Below the pieces are notes generated by a model. It saw only the letters and a program-made list of their open reading frames with translations. It searched no databases and had not been told where the DNA came from. A stretch of 64,000 nt of DNA, taken from NCBI RefSeq assembly GCF_018139985.1, contig NZ_JAGSOU010000016.1, positions 1 to 64,000 of the forward strand, in the 5' to 3' direction. How positions within the stretch are numbered: position 1 is the first letter of the stretch; every line of letters starts with the position of its first letter. Below are positions 24,297-33,066 of this stretch, piece after piece. This DNA comes from Actibacterium sp. MT2.3-13A (GTDB lineage Bacteria; Pseudomonadota; Alphaproteobacteria; Rhodobacterales; Rhodobacteraceae). The position numbers and the translations under genes are program-made.

Positions 24297-24989
24297 CTAG
24301 GGACTGGCGCCGCCCCGGTCAACGGGGAAGCGCCGCGCGAGGTCCAGCGCCACGGCCATGTCCGCGGGCGCCAGCGGCCCGGCCGCCCAGGGGCGGAAGC
24401 GCTGGCGCAGCGCATCGAGCAGCAGATCGGTCGGATGCGTCCCGCCATAGCCGAAGGCCCGCAGCGCGGCGCGGAAGGCCGCCTCGTCGGGCGCGGGGGC
24501 CGCGACGGCCGCGGCGGGCCAGATCGACAGCCCCGCCCGCGCCAGCCGGCGCCAGTCGAAGCGGCGGCCAGGATCGGACTTTCGCGCCGGCGCCATGTCG
24601 GAATGGCCGATCACCCGCTCGGGCGGGATCGACCAGCGCGCCAGGATCTCCCGCAACAGCCGCTCCAGCGTGGCCATCTGCGGTTCGGGAAAGGGCGCGG
24701 CGCCGCTGTTGGCAAGCTCGATCCCGATGGAGCGGGAATTGACATCGGTCACATCGCCCCAGCATCCCGCGCCCGCGTGCCAGGCGCGCAGGCGTTCATC
24801 GACCATGCGGAACAGCCGCCCGTCCTCGGCGATCAGGTAATGCGCCGAGACCTCGGCCGCGGCATCGCAGAGCCGCTCAAGCGCGGCCTCGGCGCTGGAC
24901 ATGGCGGTGTAGTGCACAACGACCATGTCCGGCCGCGCCCCGCCGCGGCGGGGGCCGCAATTGGGCGAGGGACAGATCTGCGCGGTCAC
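24297..24989 (-). CDS. N-acetylmuramoyl-L-alanine amidase (AmpD/AmiD type)
   Basis: 230 residues. The Amidase_2 zinc fold shows VVHYTAMSSAEAAL (first His), SAHYLIAEDGRLFRMV, GCWGDVTDVNSRSIGIEL, and RVIGHSDMAPARKSDPGRRF with the later His and Asp ligands. A C-terminal ~60-residue segment (FRAALRAFGYG) looks like a peptidoglycan-binding domain. No signal peptide is seen, so it probably trims cell-wall fragments in the cytosol like AmpD. The start is GTG at 24989, 6 bases after the lipoprotein stop. Confidence 0.9.
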   Translation of the reverse strand: MTAQICPSPNCGPRRGGARPDMVVVHYTAMSSAEAALERLCDAAAEVSAHYLIAEDGRLFRMVDERLRAWHAGAGCWGDVTDVNSRSIGIELANSGAAPFPEPQMATLERLLREILARWSIPPERVIGHSDMAPARKSDPGRRFDWRRLARAGLSIWPAAAVAAPAPDEAAFRAALRAFGYGGTHPTDLLLDALRQRFRPWAAGPLAPADMAVALDLARRFPVDRGGASP

Positions 24990-24995
24990 GCGGCC

Positions 24996-25664
24996 TCAGT
25001 GCCGGGCCAGGCGGAACGGCGCGGGATCCCAGGCGCAGGCAAAGCCGTCGCCATCGGGATCGAGGTTCTTGCGGTCGCGTTGCGGGCCGCCGGCCTCCAG
25101 AAACGCCAACTGCGCCAGATCGGGCGAGGCGTATCGGGCGCAGGCGCGCTGGCTGGAAATCATTTTCAACCCCGAGCGGCGGTACAACGGCTCCCCCACC
25201 CGGTTGCTGGTGTTCAGCGCGAATTCCACGATGTTCGGCCCGGTGGAGGGGGCGCGTTCGGGCAGCTCCGTGGGCGCGATGAATTCGTATTGCTGGCGCA
25301 GCGCTGCGAGACGCTCGCGGTCGCTTTCGATGGTCTCGCGCGCGGCGACGGCCTTGAAGTCCTGCTCGTCGGAGAGACCGGGATTGTCGGGAATCACCTC
25401 TGGCGCCGCCGCATCCTCGGTGCCGGCGATCCCGGCTTGCGCCTCGGCCGCGGGCAGGTCGGGCAGGTCCGAGGCCACGGTGGCCATCGGCGCGCCCGCG
25501 CCCAGCGGCTGCACGCTGACCGGCGCGCCCTGCAACTGCTGCTCGCGCGCGCTCTGATAGGTGGCGTAATCGCCAAACCCCACCCCCGCCGCCGAATCCG
25601 GCACCTCGGGGGAACACGCCGCGAGAGACGCCAGAACCAGCGCCGAAAACCCATACCGCATCAT
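24996..25664 (-). CDS. Lipoprotein with C-terminal excalibur-like DPDGDGFACAW motif
   Basis: 222 residues. A lipobox LASLAAC places the lipidated Cys at residue 17. The middle is low-complexity and acidic with a predicted helix (IESDRERLAALRQQYEF). The C-terminus has a Cys-containing Asp-rich loop, NLDPDGDGFACAWDPAPFR, like the excalibur calcium-binding motif. Two adjacent ATG codons (25664, 25661) are possible starts; an upstream start 15 codons earlier would spoil the signal peptide. It lies between gatA and the amidase on the same strand, which suggests a cell-wall role. Confidence 0.75.
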   Translation of the reverse strand: MMRYGFSALVLASLAACSPEVPDSAAGVGFGDYATYQSAREQQLQGAPVSVQPLGAGAPMATVASDLPDLPAAEAQAGIAGTEDAAAPEVIPDNPGLSDEQDFKAVAARETIESDRERLAALRQQYEFIAPTELPERAPSTGPNIVEFALNTSNRVGEPLYRRSGLKMISSQRACARYASPDLAQLAFLEAGGPQRDRKNLDPDGDGFACAWDPAPFRLARH

Positions 25665-25699
25665 GATGAACCCTGCTCTTCGCTCTTCGGCGAAAGACG

Positions 25700-27181
25700 T
25701 TACCACCATTTCTCCGGCTTGGAAACAAAGCCCGCCGCCTGCTCCAGCGCATAGGCGGAGTTCAGCAGATCGCCCTCTTCCCAGGGACGGCCAATCAGCT
25801 GCAGACCCAGCGGCAGGCCCTCGGCGCTCAACCCCGCGGGGACCGAGATGCCCGGAAGGCCGGCGAGGTTCACCGTGACGGTAAAGACGTCGTTGAGATA
25901 CATCTGCACCGGATCGGCCTCGGCCATCTCGCCCAGGCCGAAGGCGGCCGAGGGGGTGGCGGGGGTCAGGATCGCGTCGATGCCTTTCGCGAAGACCTCG
26001 TCGAAGTCGCGCTTGATCAGGGCCCGCACCTTGCGGGCGCGGTTGTAATAGGCGTCGTAGAAGCCCGCCGACAGCACATAGGTCCCGATCATCACCCGGC
26101 GCTGCACCTCGTGGCCGAAGCCCTCGGCGCGGGTTTTCTCGTACATCTCGGTGATGCCGTCGCCCTGCGCCAGCTTGGCGCGGTGGCCGTAGCGAACCCC
26201 GTCATAGCGGGCGAGGTTCGAGGATGCCTCGGCCGGGGCGATCACATAATAGGCCGGCAGCGCGTATTTGGTGTGGGGCAGCGAGATGTCCACGATCTCG
26301 GCGCCCGCGGCGCGCAGCATCTCGGCGCCGTCGTGCCAGAGCTTCTCGATCTCCGCGGGCATGCCCTCCATGCGGTATTCCGCGGGGATGCCGATCTTCT
26401 TGCCCTTGATGTCGCCGGTCAGCAGCGCCTCGAAATCCGGCACGGCCAGGTCGGCCGAGGTCGAATCCTTGGGGTCGTGCCCGGCCATCGCGCCCAGCAT
26501 GATCGCGGCGTCACGCACGCTCTTGGTCATCGGGCCGGCCTGGTCGAGCGAGCTGGCGAAGGCCACCACGCCCCAGCGCGAGCAGCGCCCGTAGGTGGGC
26601 TTCAATCCCACGATGCCGGTGAAGGCCGCGGGCTGGCGGATCGAGCCGCCGGTGTCGGTGCCGGTCGCGGCAAGGCACAGGTCGGCGGCCACCGCCGCGG
26701 CCGAGCCGCCCGAGCTGCCGCCCGGGGTGAGCTGGCGGTCGTCCACCTTCCACGGGTTCACGGCATTGCCGTAGACCGAGGTCTCGTTGGACGAGCCCAT
26801 GGCGAATTCGTCCATGTTCAGCTTGCCCAGCATCACCGAGCCCGCGTCGAACAGGTTCTGGGTGACGGTCGATTCGTATTCCGGCTTGAATCCCTCGAGG
26901 ATGCCGGAGGCCGCCTGGCTGGGCACGCCCTTGGTGCAGAACAGGTCCTTGATGCCCAGCGGGATGCCGCACATGGCGGGGGCGTCGCCCGATTTGATGC
27001 GCGCGTCGGCGGCACGCGCCTGCTCCAGCGCGATCTCGGGGGTCTTGTGCACGAAGGCGCCCAGCGCGCCCGCGCCTTCGATCTGCGTGAGGCAGGCCTC
27101 GGTCAGTTCGACCGACGTGGTGTCGCCCTTGCGCAGCGCGTCGCGGGCCTCGGCGATAGTGAGTTTGTTAAGATCGCTCAT
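25700..27181 (-). CDS. gatA: Asp-tRNA(Asn)/Glu-tRNA(Gln) amidotransferase subunit A
   Basis: 493 residues. GatA is the amidase subunit that frees ammonia from glutamine for transamidation of misacylated tRNA. The Ser-cisSer-Lys signature is complete: Lys78 in [10 protein letters not shown], the GGSSGGS segment (154-160) and Ser180 in [13 protein letters not shown]. It begins 3 bases after gatC; gatB is not in this window. Confidence 0.97.
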   Translation of the reverse strand: MSDLNKLTIAEARDALRKGDTTSVELTEACLTQIEGAGALGAFVHKTPEIALEQARAADARIKSGDAPAMCGIPLGIKDLFCTKGVPSQAASGILEGFKPEYESTVTQNLFDAGSVMLGKLNMDEFAMGSSNETSVYGNAVNPWKVDDRQLTPGGSSGGSAAAVAADLCLAATGTDTGGSIRQPAAFTGIVGLKPTYGRCSRWGVVAFASSLDQAGPMTKSVRDAAIMLGAMAGHDPKDSTSADLAVPDFEALLTGDIKGKKIGIPAEYRMEGMPAEIEKLWHDGAEMLRAAGAEIVDISLPHTKYALPAYYVIAPAEASSNLARYDGVRYGHRAKLAQGDGITEMYEKTRAEGFGHEVQRRVMIGTYVLSAGFYDAYYNRARKVRALIKRDFDEVFAKGIDAILTPATPSAAFGLGEMAEADPVQMYLNDVFTVTVNLAGLPGISVPAGLSAEGLPLGLQLIGRPWEEGDLLNSAYALEQAAGFVSKPEKWW

Positions 27182-27184
27182 GGC

Positions 27185-27472
27185 TTACTCCACCACTTTC
27201 GGCACGGCGAAGAAGCCCTCGCGCGCGTCGGGGGCATTGGACAGGATCTTTTCGGGATAGCCGCCATCGGTGACCACGTCCTCGCGCCGCTTCAGCCGCA
27301 TCGGCGTGACCGAGGTCATGGGCTCCACGCCTTCCACATCCACCTCGTTGAGCTGCTCCATGAAGGTCAGGATGTTCGAAAGCTCTCCGGCCAGGGCCGG
27401 CAGGTCGTCTTCTTTCACGGCGATGCGCGCCAGATGCGCCACGCGCCGCGCGGTATCGATGTCAATGGACAT
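27185..27472 (-). CDS. gatC: Asp-tRNA(Asn)/Glu-tRNA(Gln) amidotransferase subunit C
   Basis: 95 residues, the family size. GatC wraps around and stabilises the GatA-GatB interface. [40 protein letters not shown] and the [13 protein letters not shown] end are typical. The ATG at 27472 is chosen; the upstream in-frame sequence overlaps the spacer after the ceramidase-like gene. Confidence 0.95.
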   Translation of the reverse strand: MSIDIDTARRVAHLARIAVKEDDLPALAGELSNILTFMEQLNEVDVEGVEPMTSVTPMRLKRREDVVTDGGYPEKILSNAPDAREGFFAVPKVVE

Positions 27473-27503
27473 GTCCGTCTCCGTCTGGATGTCGGGACCG
27501 GGT

Positions 27504-28166
27504 TTAGCCCTGCGCGCGCGGCGCTGCAAGCATGTGGCGGCGATAGGTCTCGATCATCCAGCCCAGCATCAGCGCATTCAGGACGTGCCACAGGAAATGC
27601 GTGCCCGGCGGCCAGAGAGCGCAGAGCGGCCCGTCCAGCGTGCGGAAGGCAAGCGAGACGATCAGGATGCCCGCCCCCGCGGCCAGCCCGCGTGCCGTGG
27701 CGGGCGCCCGGCGGCGCAGCAGCGCGGCGTAGATCAGGATCAGCAGCGGCACCGGCGCATAGCCCGCCGAGGAGCCCAGCCCCGGGACCCGGGAAAAGAG
27801 CGGCACCGCGGCCGCCGCATAGGGTAAGAACAGCGCCGTCAGCGCCAGCGCGGGCCAGAGCCGCAAGCCCCAGAAAAGCCGGTTGGCAGCATAGAGATAG
27901 AGCAGGATGAAACCGGCGATCGGCAGCACGTCGGCCAGCCCCGCCCAGGCCGTGGCATGGGTGTGGAACAGCCAGGACCCGACCCCGATCGCGGCCAGAA
28001 CCGCCACCATCGCCCTTCCCAGCGGCAGGCGTTGGCCGCGCAGCCGACGCCACAGCACGAAGGCCGCCAGCAGGAAGGCGAGATTGGTCAACGCGTTCAC
28101 CGGCTCGGCCCAGTAGCCGGGCCCGAGGCGCTCGCAATAAGTGTCAACCGGGCGTGTCCAATCCAT
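27504..28166 (-). CDS. Ceramidase-like (CREST superfamily) membrane protein
   Basis: 220 residues with about seven transmembrane helices. Conserved polar positions of alkaline ceramidase/PAQR-like CREST hydrolases are visible: [21 protein letters not shown] at the N-terminus, [14 protein letters not shown] (Ser/His) in the middle and [13 protein letters not shown] (paired His) near the C-terminus. These would bind a zinc ion in the membrane. The substrate is presumably a lipid amide, but this is inference. It lies 31 bases upstream of gatC. Confidence 0.8.
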   Translation of the reverse strand: MDWTRPVDTYCERLGPGYWAEPVNALTNLAFLLAAFVLWRRLRGQRLPLGRAMVAVLAAIGVGSWLFHTHATAWAGLADVLPIAGFILLYLYAANRLFWGLRLWPALALTALFLPYAAAAVPLFSRVPGLGSSAGYAPVPLLILIYAALLRRRAPATARGLAAGAGILIVSLAFRTLDGPLCALWPPGTHFLWHVLNALMLGWMIETYRRHMLAAPRAQG

Positions 28167-28221
28167 AGGCGGCGGCCTTTCGCTTTGCTAAGGTTGCCGC
28201 AACACAAGATAGGAGATCGAG

Positions 28222-28914
28222 ATGAAAATCACATGGCTGGGCCACTCCGGCTTTCGCATCGAAATCGCCGACCAGATCCTGCTGGTCGACCCGTGGATGA
28301 GCGGCAACCCGATGTTCCCCGATTCCCGCCGCGACGAGGCGATCGAGGGCGCCACCCATATCCTGGTTTCCCACGGCCACAGCGACCATTCCGGCGACGC
28401 CGTGGGCCTCGCGCATGAGCTGGGCGTGCCGGTGGTGGGCATCTACGACCTGATGAGCTGGTGGGCCGAGCGTGAGGGGATCAAGACCATCGGCTTCAAC
28501 AAGGGCGGCACGATCGCGCTGGGCGAGGTGCGGGTGACGCTGGTGAACGCGCTGCATTCCTCGTCGGTCAACGGCGCGCATGAGCCGATCTATACCGGCG
28601 GCGAGGCCGGGTTCATCATCGCGGGCGAAGGCCACACGATCTATTTCTCGGGCGACACCGACGTGATGTCGGACATGAAGATCTTCAACGACCTGCACGC
28701 GCCCGATATCGGCATCCTCTGCGCCGGCGGCCATTTCACCATGGACATGAAGCGCGCGGCCTACGCGGCCAGGACCTTCTTCGATTTCAAGACCATCATC
28801 CCCTGCCACTACCGAACCTTCCCGCTGCTCGAACAATCGGCGGCGGTGCTGAAGGACAGCCTGCCCGGCGTCGACGTGATCGAGCCCGAGGTGCTGGAGC
28901 CGATCCGGCTGTGA
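28222..28914 (+). CDS. UPF0173 family metal-dependent hydrolase (metallo-beta-lactamase fold)
   Basis: 230 residues. The MBL metal motif HGHSDH (His51, His53, Asp55, His56) is complete, with ITWLGHSGFRIE at the N-terminus, a later His in VNALHSS, the Asp of FSGDTDV and a C-terminal PCHYRTFP. Members act as general metal-dependent hydrolases; the substrate is unknown. It is divergent from the ceramidase-like gene. Confidence 0.93.
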   Translation: MKITWLGHSGFRIEIADQILLVDPWMSGNPMFPDSRRDEAIEGATHILVSHGHSDHSGDAVGLAHELGVPVVGIYDLMSWWAEREGIKTIGFNKGGTIALGEVRVTLVNALHSSSVNGAHEPIYTGGEAGFIIAGEGHTIYFSGDTDVMSDMKIFNDLHAPDIGILCAGGHFTMDMKRAAYAARTFFDFKTIIPCHYRTFPLLEQSAAVLKDSLPGVDVIEPEVLEPIRL

Positions 28915-28996
28915 CGCCGCCCGCGCCCTGCCCGGCGGCGGGGCGCAACATCCCGCGCAAGGATTTCGCCGGGAACTCTCGGGAAACCACTGGCGT

Positions 28997-29449
28997 CTAG
29001 CGTCGGTCGGCGAAGAACATCTTCAGCAGCCGCTCGGCCTCGGCGGCGGCGATCCCGTCATAGACCTCGGGCACATGATGGCTCTGCGGGTGCTCGAACA
29101 CCCTCGGGCCATGCGCCACGCCGCCGGATTTCGGGTCTGCCGCGCCGTAATAGAGCCGCGCGATCCGCGCCTGGCTGATCGCGGAGGCGCACATCGGGCA
29201 GGGCTCCAGCGTGACATAGAGGTCATGGCCGGGCAGCCGCTCGCTGCCCGCCGCGGCACAGGCCGCGCGCAGCGCCAGGATCTCGGCATGGGCGGTCGGG
29301 TCGCTCAATTCGCGCGTGCGGTTGCCCGCGCGGGCCACGATCCGGCCGGAGGGCGCGACGACCACCGCGCCCACCGGCACCTCGCCGCGTTCGGCGGCGG
29401 CGCGGGCCTCGTCGAGGGCGGCGTCCATGTAGCTGGTGAAGGGGCTCAT
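28997..29449 (-). CDS. tadA: tRNA-specific adenosine deaminase
   Basis: 150 residues. TadA converts A34 to inosine in tRNA-Arg(ACG). The cytidine-deaminase zinc site is His54-Ala-Glu56 (DPTAHAEIL) plus Cys84 and Cys87 in LEPCPMC. The ADPKSGGVAHG segment and the C-terminal FFADRR agree with TadA rather than free-base deaminases, although a nucleoside deaminase paralogue is possible. Confidence 0.92.
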   Translation of the reverse strand: MSPFTSYMDAALDEARAAAERGEVPVGAVVVAPSGRIVARAGNRTRELSDPTAHAEILALRAACAAAGSERLPGHDLYVTLEPCPMCASAISQARIARLYYGAADPKSGGVAHGPRVFEHPQSHHVPEVYDGIAAAEAERLLKMFFADRR

Positions 29450-29510
29450 GCCCCTTCAATGCCGCGTGCCCCTGCCCCGCGCAAGCCGCTTTCGCGCAGG
29501 TCCCGGCCGC

Positions 29511-30101
29511 TTAACCGCGGTGGTGTTCGCAGGTGACGTTCGGGTTGAACGGCTCCAGCGGCCCGGCGGGGTTGTCGCGGTAGAGCCAGACATGCTGGTC
29601 GTAATGCGGCATGAAGCCATGCGCCTCGTCGCCCGGCGTGTCGTGCATGTCCGCCATATGGTCCCAGGACCGCCCGTTCAGCATCGGCGGCCCGTCATGG
29701 CCCATCCCGCGCCATGCCGCTTCGAAGACCAGGTTCTCGATTCCCACCAGCACCAGCGACCCGTCGGCCTGCGGCTCGTAGAGCAGGATCGCGGGCTTCA
29801 TGAAATCGGTGTGGGTGCTCATGCCGTCGACGCGCGGCTCGCCGGCCGTGATCTGCAGCATCGCGGGGTGGATATAGTGGATCCCCATCCCGCCCCATTC
29901 GGGCGGCAGCCCCTCGGCGGCGGCCGACACGCAGGCCCCCGAGGGGTCGGGGATATAGCCCTCGGCCAGGGCCACGTTCACGTCCTGGTATTTATCGGCG
30001 GCCGCGCGCAGCGCCTCGAGGTCGTAATCCTCGGCACGGGCGGCGCCGGAAAAGGCCACCGCGGCGGCCAGCGCAATCGAAGAGATAAATGCAGGTTTCA
30101 T
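29511..30101 (-). CDS. Secreted His-rich protein of unknown function
   Basis: 196 residues with a clear Sec signal peptide (MKPAFISSIALAAAVAF..ARA). The mature part has two Cys (CVSAAAEGL and NVTCEHH), likely disulfide-bonded, and many His residues in conserved-looking places: HYIHPAML, THTDFMKP, MGHDGPP, WDHMADMHD, HYDQHVWLYRDNP. It ends with FNPNVTCEHH. The pattern is that of a widespread uncharacterised proteobacterial periplasmic family; metal binding is inferred from the His content. GGGAG precedes the ATG at 30101. Confidence 0.75.
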   Translation of the reverse strand: MKPAFISSIALAAAVAFSGAARAEDYDLEALRAAADKYQDVNVALAEGYIPDPSGACVSAAAEGLPPEWGGMGIHYIHPAMLQITAGEPRVDGMSTHTDFMKPAILLYEPQADGSLVLVGIENLVFEAAWRGMGHDGPPMLNGRSWDHMADMHDTPGDEAHGFMPHYDQHVWLYRDNPAGPLEPFNPNVTCEHHRG

Positions 30102-30304
30102 GGAAATTCTCCCTGTGGATTTCCCGCCGGTCTCTGCCGGTGGAAAAGCGCATGATACCACGAGTCGCGCGCCGAGCCGGCATCCTGCTTTGCCTTGGCG
30201 CGCAAAGGGTTGCCCCGCCACGGGTCGCGGCCGGCGCCGCGCGGATGACAGGGCGGCCACGAGACCGTCTTCCGCTCCGCCCCGCAAAGGCGTAGAGAGG
30301 GCGC

Positions 30305-31108
30305 ATGAGCACTGATACCCCCAAAGGCGACCGCATCGCCAAGGTCCTGGCCCGCGCCGGCGTCGCCTCGCGCCGCGAGGCCGAACGCATGATCGAGGCC
30401 GGCCGCGTCAGCGTGAACGGCAAGAAGATCACCAGCCCCGCGCTGAACGTGACCGAGTCCGACAAGATCAGCGTCGACGGCCAGCCGCTGGCCGAGGCCG
30501 AGCCGCCACGGCTGTGGCTCTATCACAAGCCCGCCGGGCTGGTGACCACGGCGCGCGACGAGAAGGGCCGCCCGACGGTGTTCGACAATCTGCCCGAGGG
30601 CATGCCGCGGGTGATGTCGGTGGGCCGGCTCGACCTCAATTCCGAGGGGCTCCTGCTGCTGACCAATGACGGCGAGATCAAGCGCCGGCTGGAGCTGCCC
30701 ACCACCGGCTGGCTGCGCAAATACCGCGTGCGCGTGAAGGGCGCCCCCACCGACGAGATGCTGGAGCCGCTGCGCAAGGGCCTCACCGTCGATGGCGAGA
30801 GGTTCCAGCCGATGGAGGTCACGCTCGACCGCCAGCAGGGCGCGAACGCCTGGCTGACCATCGGCCTGCGCGAGGGCCGCAACCGCGAGATCCGCCGCGC
30901 CGCCGAGGCGGTGGGGCTGACCGTGAACCGGTTGATCCGGGTCAGCTACGGCCCGTTCCGGCTGGGCGATCTGAAGGAAGGCGAGGTCGAGGAGATCAAG
31001 GGCCGCGTGCTGCGCGACCAGCTTGGCCTCGACAAGGAGTTCAAGCCGACGGCCAAGCCGCACCCCAAGCGCCGCCGCCCGGCCGGCCCGCCGCGGCGCA
31101 GGAGCTAG
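30305..31108 (+). CDS. rRNA pseudouridine synthase, RsuA/RluB family
   Basis: 267 residues. An S4 RNA-binding domain (about 10-60, RIAKVLARAGVASRREAERMI) precedes the catalytic domain with the nucleophile Asp110 in MSVGRLDLNSEGLLLLTNDG. The GRNREIRR motif lies near 195. The basic Pro/Lys tail (about 250-267) is typical. The length fits RluB (23S U2605) better than RsuA, but the target base cannot be read from sequence. Confidence 0.92.
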   Translation: MSTDTPKGDRIAKVLARAGVASRREAERMIEAGRVSVNGKKITSPALNVTESDKISVDGQPLAEAEPPRLWLYHKPAGLVTTARDEKGRPTVFDNLPEGMPRVMSVGRLDLNSEGLLLLTNDGEIKRRLELPTTGWLRKYRVRVKGAPTDEMLEPLRKGLTVDGERFQPMEVTLDRQQGANAWLTIGLREGRNREIRRAAEAVGLTVNRLIRVSYGPFRLGDLKEGEVEEIKGRVLRDQLGLDKEFKPTAKPHPKRRRPAGPPRRRS

Positions 31109-31180
31109 GCGCGGAAACCTTGCCCCGCGCCGCCGTCTGTGCGTTCCTTCCACCAAGGCTTTTTTCAGGGAGTGCACAGG

Positions 31181-32005
31181 ATGGCGGATCTTTTCACGAT
31201 CGAGAATCTCGGCAACCTGCTGATGCTGTGCTTCCTGCAGGCGGTGCTGGGCTTCGACAACCTGCTCTACATCAGCATCGAAAGCCAGCGCGCGCCGGTC
31301 GCCCAGCAGCGCGCGGTGCGCTTCTGGGGCATCATCATCGCGGTGGCGCTGCGGATCGTGCTGCTTTTCGTGATGATCCGCCTGCTGGAGGGGCTGTCGG
31401 AGCCCTTCTTCGTGATGGGCTGGACCGGGGTGCTGGAGGGCGCGGTGAATTTCGCCACGCTGGTGTTCATCCTCGGCGGCGTGTTCATCATCTACACCGC
31501 GGTCAAGGAGATCAGCCACATGCTGTCCGTCGATCACCTCGGGCACGATGTCGAGGGCAAGGCCGGCAGGTCCGGGCTGCGGGTGATCGGGCTGATCGTG
31601 ACCATGAACCTGGTGTTCAGCTTCGATTCGATCCTCTCGGCGCTGGCGATCACCGATGTCTTTCCGGTGCTGGCCGCCGCGATCCTGATCTCGGGCGCGG
31701 CGATGCTGCTGATGGCCGACGGGGTGACGGCGTTTCTGGAAAAGAACCGCATGTACGAGGTGCTGGGCCTGTTCATCCTGCTGATCGTGGGCGTGGTGCT
31801 GCTGGGCGAGGCCGGCGTGGCCGCCGCCCATGCCATGCATGACGAGACGCTGGGGCTGAAATTCTTCGGCCACGCGGTGGTGCCGATGTCCAAGACCACC
31901 TTCTATTTCGCGGTGGTGGTGCTGTTCGCGGTGGAGTTCCTGCAATCGGGCTACAAGCGCAAGCTGGAGGCCGAGCGCCACGCCGAACAGAGCCGCCGCG
32001 CCTGA
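31181..32005 (+). CDS. TerC family membrane protein
   Basis: 274 residues and about seven transmembrane helices. The signature acidic residues in membrane helices are present: LQAVLGFDNLLYISI and VFSFDSILSALAITD, both with the conserved Asp. TerC/Alx-type proteins export Mn2+ or work with Ter stress systems at the membrane. The ATG at 31181 (MADLFTIENLG) is chosen over one 14 codons upstream because AGGGAG lies in range. It is followed by XpaC-like and TelA genes, also of the tellurite/stress group. Confidence 0.9.
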   Translation: MADLFTIENLGNLLMLCFLQAVLGFDNLLYISIESQRAPVAQQRAVRFWGIIIAVALRIVLLFVMIRLLEGLSEPFFVMGWTGVLEGAVNFATLVFILGGVFIIYTAVKEISHMLSVDHLGHDVEGKAGRSGLRVIGLIVTMNLVFSFDSILSALAITDVFPVLAAAILISGAAMLLMADGVTAFLEKNRMYEVLGLFILLIVGVVLLGEAGVAAAHAMHDETLGLKFFGHAVVPMSKTTFYFAVVVLFAVEFLQSGYKRKLEAERHAEQSRRA

Positions 32006-32072
32006 CGCCGCGTTCTTTCCCGCGACCGCCCGATCGCGTATATAACGGGGGCGGCAAACCGAAAGGCGGCAA

Positions 32073-32159
32073 ATGTCAGAGACCGGGTTGCAGAAACTGG
32101 CCTTCTTCCTGCTGGTGGCGCTGATGCTCTATGTCTCCCTCACCGGCGGGGGCGCGTGA
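32073..32159 (+). CDS. 28-residue single-span membrane microprotein
   Basis: A tiny frame starts at ATG 32073 behind AAAGGCGG and encodes a charged head (MSETGLQK) and one hydrophobic helix (LAFFLLVALMLYVSL), ending GGGA. Its TGA shares one base with the ATG of the XpaC-like gene (TGATG), so translation of the two is coupled. That coupling and the clean membrane helix support it as a real gene. Function unknown; a small partner of the TerC/TelA membrane complex is a guess. Confidence 0.6.
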   Translation: MSETGLQKLAFFLLVALMLYVSLTGGGA

Positions 32160-33052
32160 TGGCGCAGCGCTACGGCGGCAAATACAGCCCCGAGGGCGGC
32201 CCGGCGGGCGCGCCCGAGCCGCGCAACCCGTTCCGTGGCCGCCGGCGCACCCGCGCGGGCGGGCGGGTAAACCTGCTGTTCATCGCCCCCTTCCCGCTGG
32301 TCTGGCGCGCCTTTGCCTCTGATCCGGTCGGCATGGCCACCTATCTCGGCGGCTTCGGCGCGCTGATCCTCGCCGCGTGGCTGACGCGAGAGGGAATCCT
32401 TGCGCAGGAAGCCTACGAGGCGCGCAAGGTCGCGCGCCGCCCGGCCATTCCGCGCAAGATCTTTGCGTCCGCGCTGACCGGCGCGGGGCTGGCGCTGGCC
32501 GGCATCGCCGGGCACGGCCCGGTGGCGGCCGCGGTCTTCGCCGTGCTGGGCGCGGTCCTCCACAGCTTCGCCTTCGGGCTCGACCCGCTGAAGGACAAGG
32601 GGATGGCGGGGATCGACAGCTTCCAGCAGGACCGCGTGGCACGCGCCGTGGACGAGGCCGAGAAGCATCTCAAGGCCATGACCGACGCCATCCGCCGCGC
32701 CGAGGACCGCAAGCTGGAGGCCCGCGTCGAACGCTTCCAGTCCACCGCGCGCGAGATGTTCCGCACCGTCGAGGAAGACCCGCGCGACCTGACCGCGGCG
32801 CGGAAATACCTGGGCGTCTACCTGCTGGGCGCGCGCGACGCGACGATCAAGTTCGCCGATCTCTACAGCCGGACCCGCGACGCCAGGGCGCGCGCGGATT
32901 ACGAGGCCCTGCTGACCGATCTGGAACAGAATTTCACCGCCAGGACCGAGACATTGCTGCTCGACGACCGCTCGGCCCTGGATGTCGAGATTGAAGTGCT
33001 GCGCGAAAGACTGCAGCGTGAAGGCGTGCGCCCCAACGGGGGGCAGGCGTAA
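32159..33052 (+). CDS. XpaC-like protein (5-bromo-4-chloroindolyl phosphate hydrolysis family)
   Basis: 297 residues. A basic N-terminus is followed by two hydrophobic segments (VNLLFIAPFPLVWRAF region and FASALTGAGLALAGIAG region) and a long helical C-terminal half (KHLKAMTDAIRRAEDRKLEA, FARTETLLL-type coil). This layout and the TelA gene 14 bases downstream match the XpaC/TelA pair found in many bacteria. The family name comes from a B. subtilis phenotype; a true hydrolase activity is doubtful. It starts at ATG 32159; a GTG one codon earlier is also possible. Confidence 0.82.
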   Translation: MAQRYGGKYSPEGGPAGAPEPRNPFRGRRRTRAGGRVNLLFIAPFPLVWRAFASDPVGMATYLGGFGALILAAWLTREGILAQEAYEARKVARRPAIPRKIFASALTGAGLALAGIAGHGPVAAAVFAVLGAVLHSFAFGLDPLKDKGMAGIDSFQQDRVARAVDEAEKHLKAMTDAIRRAEDRKLEARVERFQSTAREMFRTVEEDPRDLTAARKYLGVYLLGARDATIKFADLYSRTRDARARADYEALLTDLEQNFTARTETLLLDDRSALDVEIEVLRERLQREGVRPNGGQA

Positions 33053-33066
33053 TTGGAGATGAAGTC

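Noticed and set aside
23943-25754. 603-codon plus-strand frame starting inside the RNase P RNA
   Set aside because: The first 350 bases are rnpB and the rest is opposite the amidase and lipoprotein genes.
30098-31981. 627-codon minus-strand frame over the pseudouridine synthase and TerC genes
   Set aside because: It crosses two intact plus-strand genes and has a His/Gln-rich meaningless product.
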